Shown piece by piece: positions 1-10,939 of a stretch of DNA of 64,000 nt. A program made the translations under genes and the position numbers. Source of the stretch: Moringa oleifera (taxonomy: Eukaryota > Streptophyta > Magnoliopsida > Brassicales > Moringaceae); assembly GCA_021397835.1 (NCBI GenBank), contig JAJFZO010000080.1, forward strand, positions 62,001 to 126,000, given 5' to 3'. A model generated the notes under the pieces. It was given only the letters and a program-made list of their open reading frames with translations. It was not told where the DNA came from and ran no database searches. Position 1 is the first letter of the stretch. Every line of letters starts with the position of its first letter.

Positions 1-2245
1 ATTTAGTGAAGATGAGGTAATGTACAGAGGTGAGCATGCCATACTCACTAATTTATTTATATAGTCAAATTTCTCTTATTCCCACATGCTTTAAGGAACA
101 TGAAAGCTTAATCTTTTGTTTCCTAATTTCTCTGTTCTGTTTCTATAGGTAAGGTTTTTCTGTTAGCAACTAATACGGCGAGTGAGTTATTGGCGTTCAA
201 TTGTTTGAAATTCAACCATCATTCTTTGGTTTCGTTTAACCTTTCTCTTTAATTTATTTTATTTCTCTTTCTTTCATAATCCATCTAGCTTAAAGAGTTA
301 TTTCTTACAGCAGATCAATCATAGAGATCTTAAGCTAGAAAATATCTTGTTGGATGGTAGCACTACTCCTAGTATCAAGATATGTGATTTTGCACATTCA
401 AAGGTAATCTTCAAATTATGAATGCCATAGGATTATAATGAAGATCAAGTTCATTTGTAACCTCTTTACTTATTGTATTTGCTTGATTTTGTCATCGGCA
501 GTCTTGTGCACTCAATCAAAATCTACTGTAGGAACACAAGCTGGCATAACGGCTGAGGTCCTATCCAAAAAAGAATACTATGGCAAAGTTATACACTTAA
601 TTTTTTGCAGTTTTCTTTTATCATTTTCCTCTTCGTTGTTCCTTGCTATTCTTTGATCTGTGTTTTGCATCTAACCACAGAACAATATTTAGATTGCAGA
701 TGTTTGGTCTTCTAGGGTCACCATACAGATGATGCTAGCTGGTGCTTATCCGTTTGAAGATCATGATGATCTAGGAAAATTGGCAATTGGGATTTATCAT
801 ATTTACACTCTCAAACTCCTTTTCTCTATTAAGAGCAAATAAAATTATCTTTAACTTAAGATAATGAGATGTGTTTTTATTGGTCTTGGCAGTGGATACT
901 TCATATTCACTACACAATCCCAGATTACATCCCCGAGTTTACGTGGAGTGAAGCATCCTTTGTCTCCACTGCTTGTCGCAAATCGTGAAAAGGTAATTTT
1001 GTCTCTTGGCTTGCATAGATGATTAGAAATTTGACTGCTAGGTTATCCGCAATCAAAGAAGAAAAGGCAAAAATTTAACTCAACTAGGTCAGTATACTTA
1101 CTCATCAAAGAACAAGCTTAACCCAAAACTGTTTGCACGCAAACTCTTGGGACTAATAAGAACTTGTCCATTGTAGGCAGGATTGTTTGTTTAGACAATA
1201 TGTTAGTATTACCTAGTGAATGATCAAAAAAGGTATTTCAGCATACCTAGATGAACTGAACTGCTCGTTTTATAAAGATTAATTATTCATGAAATGAAAA
1301 TCGATCCATGTTTTTTAAAGAAGTTGCCTATACAGCTAAGAAAAAGGGAAGCTAGATGAGTCACGATGCAAATAACCAGTTACAAATCATTAAAGAAGTG
1401 CTGCCGTCAATAGTACAGGAAGCAAGGAAGACTATTGAAGTTTCGTAGCTTAGGCGGACATTAACGGGAAGCAGTATGGATCTTGATGACTTGGATGCAG
1501 ATGTTGATCTTAAAGATGTAGACGCCAATGTTGATTTTGTCTGTCAATTCTGAACAATAGTGTACAAACAACTCGTATTTTACTGAGGTACAAACTGCAC
1601 TTTCTGTTGATTTGTTTATACTAAAAAAAGACTAAAAAATTTTCTCTGTAATCCGTTTCTTATCAGTTAGCACATGGATACTTTGTAACAGGTTATAGAA
1701 AAATACTTGTTTCGATATCGATGTTGAAAACATTTTGAGGAAAATGATGGATAAGGAGTAGTTCTTAGCCGTTGGAAGAATTGCACTATCCAAACAACCG
1801 CTGGTTGCTTCTTCAATAGCTGTAGGTATAGATTCCTACAAGCGAGCTTATCTTTTTATTGTTAAACCTCCTTTGGTACTGGATTCTTTTCAACTTTTTT
1901 CATATTTTTATGTTTTAATTTTTTTTGATTTAATTATTTATTTTCTAGTTTTATTTTTTTCTCCATTTTCTTAGACATGCTTCCATTTCGTTAACATGAT
2001 GTTTAGGCATGATAAGCTACGATCTCCATTTTTTTTTTTCGGTCTTAGAATGTTTTCTTTATAGCAATTCTGAGACTAATGCTTCTTTTGAGCATGATGT
2101 TGTAAAGATTTTGCAGGCAATGATGAAGCAGGACCAATGGCAGAACAACCCATTGTTCTTTCCGTAGATGCTGATATGGTTTTCTACATAGGGGCTTATC
2201 CATATGTATTCAGGGGAGGATTCTACCATCCCACGTACATATTTA
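1..2245 (+). pseudogene. SnRK2-type protein kinase pseudogene, copy A
   Basis: Relic of a plant SnRK2 Ser/Thr kinase whose upstream part lies outside the window. Exon remnants can be read in the family's order: FSEDE (1-20); QLIRRVSYW (about 149-205) after an intron; HRDLKLEN and KICDFAHSK (311-402); KSTVGTQAGITAEVLS (about 494-590); ADVWSS..MLAGAYPFED (about 694-765); IPDY (about 893-990); and an acidic tail SSMDLDDLDADVD ending DFVCQF and a stop (about 1420-1553). The HRD motif survives, but DFG reads DFA and APE reads TAE. A TAG stop interrupts the FFQQL motif (about 165), and a stop follows the C-lobe. Downstream lie two more coding-like pieces shared with copy B (about 1690-1830 and 2118-2245), which I do not recognise. 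Not functional; family assignment confident. Confidence 0.85.
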
Positions 2246-2324
2246 TTATTTTAGAAAATGACACCTTCATCGGTAATAATTTTCTATGCATCATAATCAT
2301 ATTCTTTTATTACTTAAAAGTAGC

Positions 2325-2965
2325 AGTGATCTAGCAGCAGCAGTAGCGGTGATTTAGCCGTAGTTGTGGTAGTAACGATTGCAATAAACTTGTAGATTAA
2401 TCTAGCAGTGGTAGTAGTTGTACTCTTGTAGGGTAGTAGCACTTGCACGAATCTAGCAGTTATAGTAGCACTAATCTTATAGTAATCTAGTAGCAGCACT
2501 ACTTAAAATAATAATAGTAATAATTTAGCTATAGTAGTAATCTAGTAGTATGATTAACTGTAGCCTAGCACTAGCCATAGTCTAGAAGTAATAGTAGCAG
2601 TAAAAGCAACAGTCGAAGCTGTACTCTATTAGTACAAGTAGGTTTCTCGTAGCAGACGTGTTTTAGATGCAGTAGCAGCAGTAGCAGTAAGAATAATTTA
2701 GCACTAACTGTAGTAATAATTTATTTGAAGTAGTAATCTAGCAGTAGTAGTAACTACAGTCTAACAGTAGCCATAATCTAGAAGCAATGGAGATAATAGC
2801 AGAAGTAGTAATGTAGGGGTAGCAGTAATTCAGCTGTTAGAGTAGTCTCGTAGTAAATGTATTCTAGATGTAACAGCAGGAGTAATAGTATTCTTGCAGT
2901 AGCAGTAGAAATAATTTAGGACTAGTGATAGCAATAATTTAGCAGTAGTACTTATTTAGCAGTAG
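2325..2965. repeat. Degenerate AGT/AGC triplet array in unit A
   Basis: About 640 bases built from imperfect TAG-CAG-TAG-TAA-like triplets with scattered 'aatctagcagtag' motifs. It is too decayed for a simple microsatellite. The same array recurs at the same place in unit B (5525-6200), so it was present before the unit was duplicated. It is full of TAG stops in one plus frame and is not coding. Confidence 0.85.
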
Positions 2966-3198
2966 TTAGTTTCGGGCTTTAGGTTAGTTATTTCGATAGC
3001 TTGAAGAAATAACTACTCACTTTTCTTAAAAAGCCTTTCTTTTCTATACTGGATTAGGATCTATATTGACTAGGAATTTTTTTTTTTCATGTAACTCACC
3101 TAGAAACTTAGCCTTCTAATAATGTAGTTTTACTTTTTTCTATGTGAAATGATCTTTTCTTGTGGGTCTTACTGACTCCTACCCGTCTGCCCATTATC

Positions 3199-5470
3199 AT
3201 GGAGTATGCTACGGGAGGAGAAGTCTTCAGGCCAGAAGATTTAGCGAGGATGAGGTAGTGTACAGAGGTGAGCATGCCATATTCACTAATTTATTTATAT
3301 AGTCAAATTTCTCTTATATCTATATGCTTTAAGGAACATGAAAGCTTAATCTTTTGTTTACTAACTTCTCCGTTCAGTTTTTATAGGTAAGGTTTTTCTG
3401 TTAGCAACTAATACGGGGAGTGAGTTATTGGCGTTTAATGGCTAGAACTTCAACCATCATTCTTTGGTTTCGTTTAACATTTCTCTTTAATTTATTTTAT
3501 TTCTCTTTCTTACAGCAAATCAATCATAGAGATCTTAAGCTAAAAAATACCTTGCTGGATGGTAGCACAGCTCCTAGTATCAAGATATGTGATTTTGCGC
3601 ATTCAAAGGTAATCTTCAAATTATTAATGCCATAGGATTATAACGAAGATCAAGTTCATTTGTAACCTCTTTACTTATTGTATCTGCTTGATTCTGTCAT
3701 CGACAGTGTTGTGCAGTCAATCAAAATCTACTGTAGGAACACAAGCTGGCATAACGGCTAAGGTCCTATCCAAAAGAGAATACGATGGCAAAGTTATACA
3801 CTGAATTTTTTGCATTTTTCTTCTATCATTTTCCTCTTCATTGTTCCTTGCTATTCTTTGATTTGTGTTTTGTATCTAACCCTGGAACAATATTTAGGTT
3901 GCAGATGGTTGGTCTTTTGGGGTCACCATACCGATGATGCTAGCTGGTGCTTATCCGTTTGAGGATCATGATGATCTAGGAAAACTAGAAATGGGGATTT
4001 ATTATATTCACACTCTCAAACTCCTTTCCTCCATTAAGAGCAAATAAAATTATCTATAACTTAAGATAATGAGATATGTTTTTATTGGTCTTGGCAGCGG
4101 ATACTCCGTATTGACTACACAATCTTAGATTACATCCTCGAGTTTACGTGGAATGCAAGCATCCTTTGTCTCTGCTGCTTGTCATAAATCGTGAAAAGGT
4201 AATTTTGTCTCTTGGCTTGCATAGATGAATAGAAATTTGACTGTTAGGTTGTCCAAAATCAAAGAAGAAAATTCAAAAATTTAACTCAACTAGGTTAGTA
4301 TACTTACTCATCAAAGAACAAGCTTAACCCAAAACTTTCTGAACACAAACTCTTGGAAGTAATAAGAACTTGTCCATTGTAGGCAGGATTGTTTGTTTAG
4401 ATAATATTTTAGTATTACCTAGTCAATGATCAGAAAAGGTATTTCAGCATACATAGATGAACTGAACTGCTCGTTTGACGAAGATTAACTATCTGTGAAA
4501 TAAAAACCAGTCCATGTTTCTTAAAGAAGTTGCCTATACCGCTAACAAAAGGGGAAGCTAGCTGAGTCACAATGTAAATAACCCGTTGCAACTCATTAAA
4601 GAAGTGTTGCTGTCAATAATACAGGAATCGAGGAAGACTATTGAAGTTTCGAAGCTTAGGCGGACATTAATGGGAAGCAGTATGGATCTTGATGACTTTG
4701 GATACAGATGTAGATCTTGAAGATGTAAATGCTAGTGCTGATTTTGTCTGTCAATTTTGAACAATAGTGTACAAACAACTCGTATTTTACTGAGGTACAA
4801 ACTTCACTTTTTATTGATTTGTTTATATTAGAAGAAGAGTAAAGAATTCTCCCTGTAATCCTTTTCTTATCAGTTGGCACATGGATACTTTGTAATAAGT
4901 TATAGGAAAAAACTTGTTTCGACATCGATGTTGCAAAGATTTTGAGGGCAATGATGGATAAGGAGCAGTTCTTAGCAGTTGAAAGAATTGCACTATCTAA
5001 ACAGTAGCTACTTGTTTCTTCAATAGCTGCAGGTATGGATTCCTACATGCGAGCTTATCCTTGTATTGTTAAAACTCCATTGGTACTGGATTCTTTTCAA
5101 CCTTTTTGATTTTTTTTATGTTTTAATTTTTTGTGATTTAATTATTTATTTTCTAATTTATTTTTTCCTCCATTTTCTTAGACATGCTTTTATTTTGTTA
5201 ACATGATTTTTAAGCATGATAAGTTACGAACTCCATTTTTTTTTTTTTGTCTCAGAAGGTTTTCTTTATAGCAACTTTGAGACTAATGCTTCTTTTAAGC
5301 ACGTTGTTGCAAATATTCTGTAGGCAATGATGAAGATGGACCAATGACAAGACAAGACGATTGTTCTTCTGGTAGCTACTAATATGGTTTTCTACATTGG
5401 GGCTTATCCATTTGTTGTCAGGGGAGGATTCTATCATCCATTGTACATATTTATTATCTTAGAAAATGGC
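3199..5470 (+). pseudogene. SnRK2-type protein kinase pseudogene, copy B
   Basis: Second tandem copy, offset about 3234-3238 bases from its neighbours. It begins with MEYATGGEVF (3199), equivalent to the family's MEYAAGGELF, and continues with the same exon remnants: QLIRGVSYW (3402-3445), HRDLKLKN and KICDFAHSK (3522-3608), KSTVGTQAGITAKVLSKREYDGK (about 3720-3792), ADGWSFGVT..MLAGAYPFED (3902-3970), a damaged C-lobe (about 4098-4198) and the acidic tail MGSSMDLDD (about 4600-4755, frameshifted). It carries the same TAG in FFQQL as copies A and C and the same DFG-to-DFA change as A. The unidentified downstream pieces recur at about 4870-5030 and 5325-5460. No frame stays open across exons; dead. 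Confidence 0.85.
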
Positions 5471-5524
5471 ACCTTCATTGGTAATATGTTTCTATGCATC
5501 ATAATCATATGTTCTTTTGTTGCT

Positions 5525-6200
5525 TAAAAGTAGCAGTGATCTAGCAGTAGTAGTAGCAGTGATCTAGCAATAGTAGCGGCAGTAGCAGTAGTGATAAACT
5601 GGCACATTAATCTACGAGTGGTAGTAATCTAGTAGTGGCAATAGTTGCAATCTAGTAGGGCAGTAGCATTCGCACGAATTTAGTAGTTGGAATAGCACTA
5701 ATCTTATAGTAATCTAGTAGCAACATTACTTAAAACAATAATAATAACAATAATTTAGTAGTAGCAGTAATCTTGAAATAAGAGTAATTGTAGTCTAGCA
5801 ATAGTCATAATCTAGAAGTAATAGTAGTAGTAACAGTAGCAGAAGCAGTAATCTATCAGTATAAGTAATAGTCTTATGGTAGATGTATTCTAGATCCAGC
5901 AATAGCAATAGTAGTATTTTTGCAATAGTAGTAGAAATAATTTATTTTAAGTAGTAATCTAGCAGTAGTAGTAACTGTAGCCTAGCAGTAGCCACAATCT
6001 AGAAGTAGCTATAGTAGTAGCAGAAGTAGTAATGTAGCAGTAGCAGTAATTTAGCTATTGGAGTAGTCTCGTAGTAGACGTATTCTAGATGTGGCAGCAG
6101 AAGTAGTAGTATTCTTGAAGTAGCAATAGAAATAATTTAGGACTAGCAATAGCAATAATTTAACAATAGTATTAATCTAGTAGTAGTTGGTTTCGGACTT
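5525..6200. repeat. Degenerate AGT/AGC triplet array in unit B
   Basis: Counterpart of the array at 2325-2965, at the same position after the kinase relic. It has the same vocabulary (tagcagtag, aatctagcag, agtagtaat) and ends in the shared 'gttggtttcgg' motif. Confidence 0.85.
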
Positions 6201-6418
6201 CAGATTAGTTATTTTGTTGCTCGAAGAAACTACTGCTTACTTTTTTGAAATAACATTTCTTTTCTACACTGGATTAGGATCTATATTAACTACATATTTT
6301 GTTTTTTCATGTGATTCAGCTAAATAACTTAGCCCTCTAATAATTTAATTTCATTTTCTTCTCTGTGGAATGATCTTTTCTTGTGGGTCCTACTAACTCT
6401 TACTTATCTAGCCATTGT

Positions 6419-7590
6419 CATGGAGTATGCTGCGGGAGGAAAACTCTTCAAGAGGATATGCTGTGCTAGTAGATTTAGCGAAGATAAGGTAATGTACAGA
6501 GGTGAACATGCCATATTCACTAATTTATTTATATAGTCAAATTTTTTTATTCCCATATGGTTTACGAAACATGAAAGCTTACATTTTTTATCCTAATTTT
6601 TCTTTTCAGTTTCTATAGGTAAGGTTTTTCTATTAGTAACTAATACGGGAAGTGAGTTATTGCTGTTCAATTGTTTAAACTTTAACCATCATTCTTTGGT
6701 TTCATTTAGCCTTTCTCTTTAATTTATTTTGTTTCTCTTTCTCCTATAATCTATCTCACTTAAAGAATTATTTCTTACAGCAGATTAGCCATAGAGATGT
6801 TAAGCTAGAAAATACTTGCTGGATGGTAGTCCAGCTCCTAGTATCAAGATATGTGATTATGGGCATTTAAAGGTAATCTTTAAATTTTGAATGCCATAGG
6901 ACTATAATGGAGATCAAGTTCGTTTATAACCTCTTTACTTATTGTATTTACCTAATTTTGTCATCAACAGTGCCGTGTTCTCAATCAAAATCTTATGTGG
7001 CAACACAAGCTTACATAACACCTATGGTCCTATCCAAAAGAGAATACGATGGCAAAGTTATATACTTAATTTTCTGCATTTTTCTTATATCATTTTCCTT
7101 TTCGTTGTCCTTTGTTTTTCTTTGATTCGTGTTTTGTATTTAACCCTGGATCAATATTTAGATTGCAGATGTTTGGTCTTGTGGGGTTACCATACAGTGA
7201 TGCTAGCTGGTGCCTATCCATTTGAAGATCCTGATGTTCTAAGAAAACTTCAAGAAGGCAATTAGGGTTTATCACATTTAGACTCTTAAACTCTTTTCCT
7301 CCATTAAGAGTAGATAGAATTATCAGTAACATAAAATAACGAGATATGTTCTTATTGGTCTTGGTAGCGGATACTCCGTATTCACTACGCAATCCCCGAT
7401 TATGAGTTTACATGGACTGCAAGCATCCTTTGCCTCCGCTGTTTGTATACTTGCTTATTAAAGAGCAGACTTGAACTAAAACTGTCTGAAAGCAAACTCT
7501 TAAAATGGAAGTAATAAGAACTTGTTCATTATAGGCATGATTGTTTCATTTGAATATATCTGTGTATTAGGTAGTGAACGATCAAAAAGG
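6419..7590 (+). pseudogene. SnRK2-type protein kinase pseudogene, copy C (truncated)
   Basis: Third tandem copy. It begins [14 protein letters not shown] (6419) and keeps RFSED (6469-6486), the stop-containing FF..QL exon (6620-6680), HRDVKLEN and a frameshifted 'DYGHLK' (6780-6870), QSKSYVATQAYITPMVLSKREYDGK (about 6979-7056), and DVWSCGVT/MLAGAYPFEDPD (about 7165-7240). The metal-binding motif reads DYG here, unlike DFA in A and B. Exon and intron sequence stays alignable to A and B only to about 7590, then stops. The acidic tail, the downstream unknown pieces and the triplet array are absent. The FFQQL region has two stops in a row (TAG TAA). Confidence 0.82.
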
Positions 7591-8667
7591 GTATTTCAAT
7601 TATTAACTATATCTAATAACAATTATCTAACTTAAGCATCAAAATCTATTTCAAGTCCATACTTTGCTGCAGAAAATGAATTTGTCAATCAAATTCTGGA
7701 TTTCTACACCAAGCCTGAGGATATCGTCAAACCTGTTACTACAATTCTTCTCGTAGTTATCATCTACATTCAGCAGAGATGGAATTATGAGAAGCCCAGA
7801 GAGACTCTTAACTTTTGGACAGTGTAAGCTTATTCCTGTTGGTTCTAGAGTGTATGAGAGATTGCAGTCCGAATCATTTGTAGTGAAGCTTGTTTTCTAG
7901 TGTTAATGCAAGTGCAACACAAGAGAGAGATCACAATGATGAAGATTGATTTAATAGCATCATAATGCACTAACAAAAAGAGTTGTTCTTAACATGAAAG
8001 AAATCAAAATTACTTGTCTGATTTATTTCTATGCATAAGAGTTGGCTTCTGCTGATCTTGACTTGGATATGTTGTATCACTATGTTATGAAAAATTGTAT
8101 GCTAGTTTTTATTTATGAAGCAAGTAATTTGATGAATTGTACATTCTGGTTAAGCTTTCTTTATAATCATTGCATAAACTGGCAAATGGATAAGTCAAGA
8201 AGCTAAATTGATTTGAAACTGGCATGGATGTTCCCTGTACATGAAAATCCTTTAGAATACAAAATGTTCTTACTATCATGGTTTATTAAAAAGTTGGTCT
8301 GAAATAAATCTAGTAAAGCCATGAACTAAAAAGTACCAACTTGATTCCCATGGAAAGCATTTGGTTTTTGCTGTTTACCAATTAGATTGTACCGAATGGA
8401 TGAAAGACTATAGCCATTAGGCTTAGATATAGAAAGAGATAAAGAAAAATGAGAAAAAAAAGAAATTTTTAGTATTTTTTTGTAAAGTTGTAATTTTTAA
8501 TTTTTTAATAAATAGTGACTTTTTGTCAGTTTTAAATTACTCTTGAAAAATTCTTAAATGTTTTCAAATCGATTTAAATAAAGAGATTGTATATAAAATT
8601 GAGTTTATATTCTTAAATTTATTTTATGCAGTAATTACAAAATGCAAAAGTAATAGAGAAACTCAAA
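7591..8667. other. Spacer with one orphan exon-like stretch
   Basis: No gene model. At 7672-7830 (+) about 51 codons are open after a good acceptor (tttgctgcag). They read ENEFVNQILDFYTKPED..., then a hydrophobic run (VTTILLVVIIYI), QQRWNYEKPRETLNFWTV and a stop. I do not recognise it; it could be the last exon of a lost gene. The rest, especially 8440-8660, is AT-rich and featureless. Confidence 0.45.
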
Positions 8668-10140
8668 CTCTCAGCTGATCAACATCATGATTTTCATCAC
8701 TAGGATCTTTTTCATGCCTACTTGTTTGAGTTTGACTTTTTGTTGAGCTGCTTCTATCATCTTTCAGGTTACCAGTAGGTATGGTAGATTGAATTTGTCT
8801 CATAACAGGTTCCACCTCAACTCTAAATCTTTTAGTTATTTTTACTACTTCATCAAACTTATTATGATCTGTTGAGTTGGCCTTTTCTTTAGCATAAGGC
8901 ATACAAGTTCCACTGAAGATAACATCTTTGGGAATCAAAGTCTTGAATCCATTTCTTTGCTTGATTTGGATCTTGTATCTCTTAATACCCTCAAGATATC
9001 CTAGAAAAACTACTTTAACTGACCTTGACTCTAATTTTTCGCTGTCCCTTCTTAGTCTTGGACATATAGCCTTTAGAACCATAATAGTTCCATCACGAAG
9101 CTTGAATGCCATTGAACCAATCCTTACAACTGAGCATGCTTGGTTGTTTCCCATAATTACTTTGCTTCCAGCAACAAGTTTATATTCCAAAAATAAGTGT
9201 CTACTTGGACACATATGATGTGCGTACCAAGAATCCAACATCCATTCTTCTTGAATTTTGATTTTTGAAACCTTTAACACTTCTTCTTCCTCAAACGAAT
9301 TTGATACCAAGCTGCATCAGCTTTTTTATTTTGCTGTTCATCATTTTGTTCTTTTTCAATTCCTTACAAAATCTTTTAATGTGGCCTATTTTACCACAAT
9401 TATAGCATTCACATCATGAGTTTCTGGATTTTGATCTTTTGTCATTTCTTTGTTTTCCTTTTCTATCATTTCCAGGAGTTCAGGATTGACCTGGATTCTC
9501 TGATCTACTTCTCATGTTTTCGCTTCCTTTGAATCAACTTTTCTTCTTCACCTTTTCGCATTTAGAGCTCCAGCTACATCTTCTAACATAAGTGTATCTC
9601 TTCCGTGTTTAAGGATACCAAGAAAGGTATGATAAGACCTAGGTAAAGAGCGTAATAAGACTAGTGCCTTGTCTTCATCCTTATACTTAACCTTGATGTT
9701 TTCTAGGTCTAAACAAAGTTTTACAAACTCATCAAGATGATCCTATAGTGGTTTACCCTCTTGCACTTCTATAAAAAACTTCTCCGTCAAATAAGGTCTA
9801 CTAGACAAGGTCTTTGTCAAATACAAACTCTCTAAATTCAGCCACACCTCAGTTGTGTTTTTTGCTTTACAACTTCACAAAGAACCTTATCACTCATTCT
9901 GAGTATCAGGGTGTTATATGTCCTTTTCATAACATCTACCTTCTTCTCTTGTGTAATGGTGTTGGGCAATCTATGTTCTCTCCATAGTGCAGCATCAAGC
10001 CCAAGGTTCCCAAGCCATGCCAAAACTTGATCTTCCAAAGGCCAAAATCATTTGTGCCATTAAACTTCTCAACATCATATTTTACAGCACATGATATCAT
10101 TTTGTGCAAGCTGGGAAACCTGCTGAGCAATCACTAATGC
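8668..10140 (-). pseudogene. Copia gag-protease, internally deleted (array member C)
   Basis: Ty1/copia 5' internal half on the minus strand. The primer-binding site is followed by the gag N-terminus (KFNGTNDFGLWKIK, about 10095-10030; WLGNLGLDAALW), later gag, an intact CCHC knuckle (CYNCGKIGHIKRFC, about 9415-9370) and the protease start (WMLDSWYAHHMCPSRH, about 9240-9190). At about 9050 the protease joins directly to the post-integrase segment (VFLGYLEGIKRYKI...). Relative to member B, about 0.9 kb carrying the integrase core is missing. The join keeps a 215-codon open frame (8663-9310), an accident of the deletion. Homology to the element ends abruptly at 8668. Gag itself is broken by frameshifts. 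Confidence 0.85.
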
Positions 10141-10153
10141 AGCTCTGATACCA
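10141..10153 (-). other. Primer-binding site (tRNA-iMet type)
   Basis: The minus strand reads TGGTATCAGAGCT directly inside the LTR edge (LTR ends ...CCCACA at 10155). This is the classic copia primer site complementary to initiator tRNA-Met. It fixes the left edge of LTR2 and the direction of member C. Confidence 0.85.
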
Positions 10154-10154
10154 C

Positions 10155-10858
10155 TGTGGGAAGACTCTAGGCTCTTATATATCAATAAGGCTCAGCAATA
10201 AGACATTGTAAGATAAATATATCTTTATTAATAAACTAGTAGAGCAAGAAAGAATGGAATGTCAGCTAGATTAAACAACAAGAAATAACTCTATAATTAT
10301 GTTCCTCATAACAGAACACATCCATCAAGCAAAAGCACAATGAAAGCATTAACAATAAATGTAAGGAACAAGCCAAGAGACCAAGAACTTTCATAAATTC
10401 TTCAAAAAAGGAATACAAAATTTTTCTGGGTTACAAGAAAAACCAGGGCAGCTCTCTCGCCCCTCTCTAACCCAATTTTCAGTCCGCTTACTGATATTTT
10501 TGTCTCATTCTTTTTCTAGTACAAGACACCCATAAAGTGCCCTGAATACAGATTATACATCTTTCACTAGCCTTGGTGAGTAGCCTATATGTTGCTTTCT
10601 GAAATCCAACCAACATCACCCAGCAGTACTGTAGCTTTTAAAAATCTACACCTTTATTTTGTTGCTGATTTGACCCACTATGCATAGTTGGAATGTAATT
10701 TTTGTTTCCAACCAAATAAGCTTCACATATGTCTTAAGAAAGGCCATATCAGACTTGTGAAACCATTTTAAGAAGACTAAAAATAACTGCACTTGAAAAC
10801 ATTTCAAAAAGCAAAAGCTTTATTGATGCAGGTTTTCTTGTGAAGCATTCAGCTAACA
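10155..10858 (-). repeat. Copia LTR2 (between members B and C)
   Basis: About 704 bp; on the minus strand it begins TGTTAGCTGAATGC and ends GTCTTCCCACA (TG...CA). It follows the end of B's pol and precedes C's primer site, so one LTR serves as 3' LTR of B and 5' LTR of C. Compared with LTR1 it lacks a block of roughly 60 bases (present at about 15240-15300) and has many substitutions, so the array is old. Confidence 0.82.
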
Positions 10859-10939
10859 ATCTACACGTTTCCCATAAACTCACTAGTTAAAAAACATCAC
10901 AGACCTATTGCTTGTTGATGACCCAAACTGCCAAGCATT

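Noticed and set aside
2314..2499. Thr/Leu-rich minus-strand frame
   Set aside because: It is a translation of the degenerate triplet array, not a protein.
3420..3635. Kinase-like open frame as a functional small kinase
   Set aside because: The frame covers only the catalytic loop exon plus intron; DFG is DFA, and no ATP-binding lobe or intact C-lobe is joined to it.
8663..9310. 215-codon minus-strand frame as a host gene
   Set aside because: Both halves match the neighbouring copia element; it is a deletion fusion of protease and post-integrase sequence.
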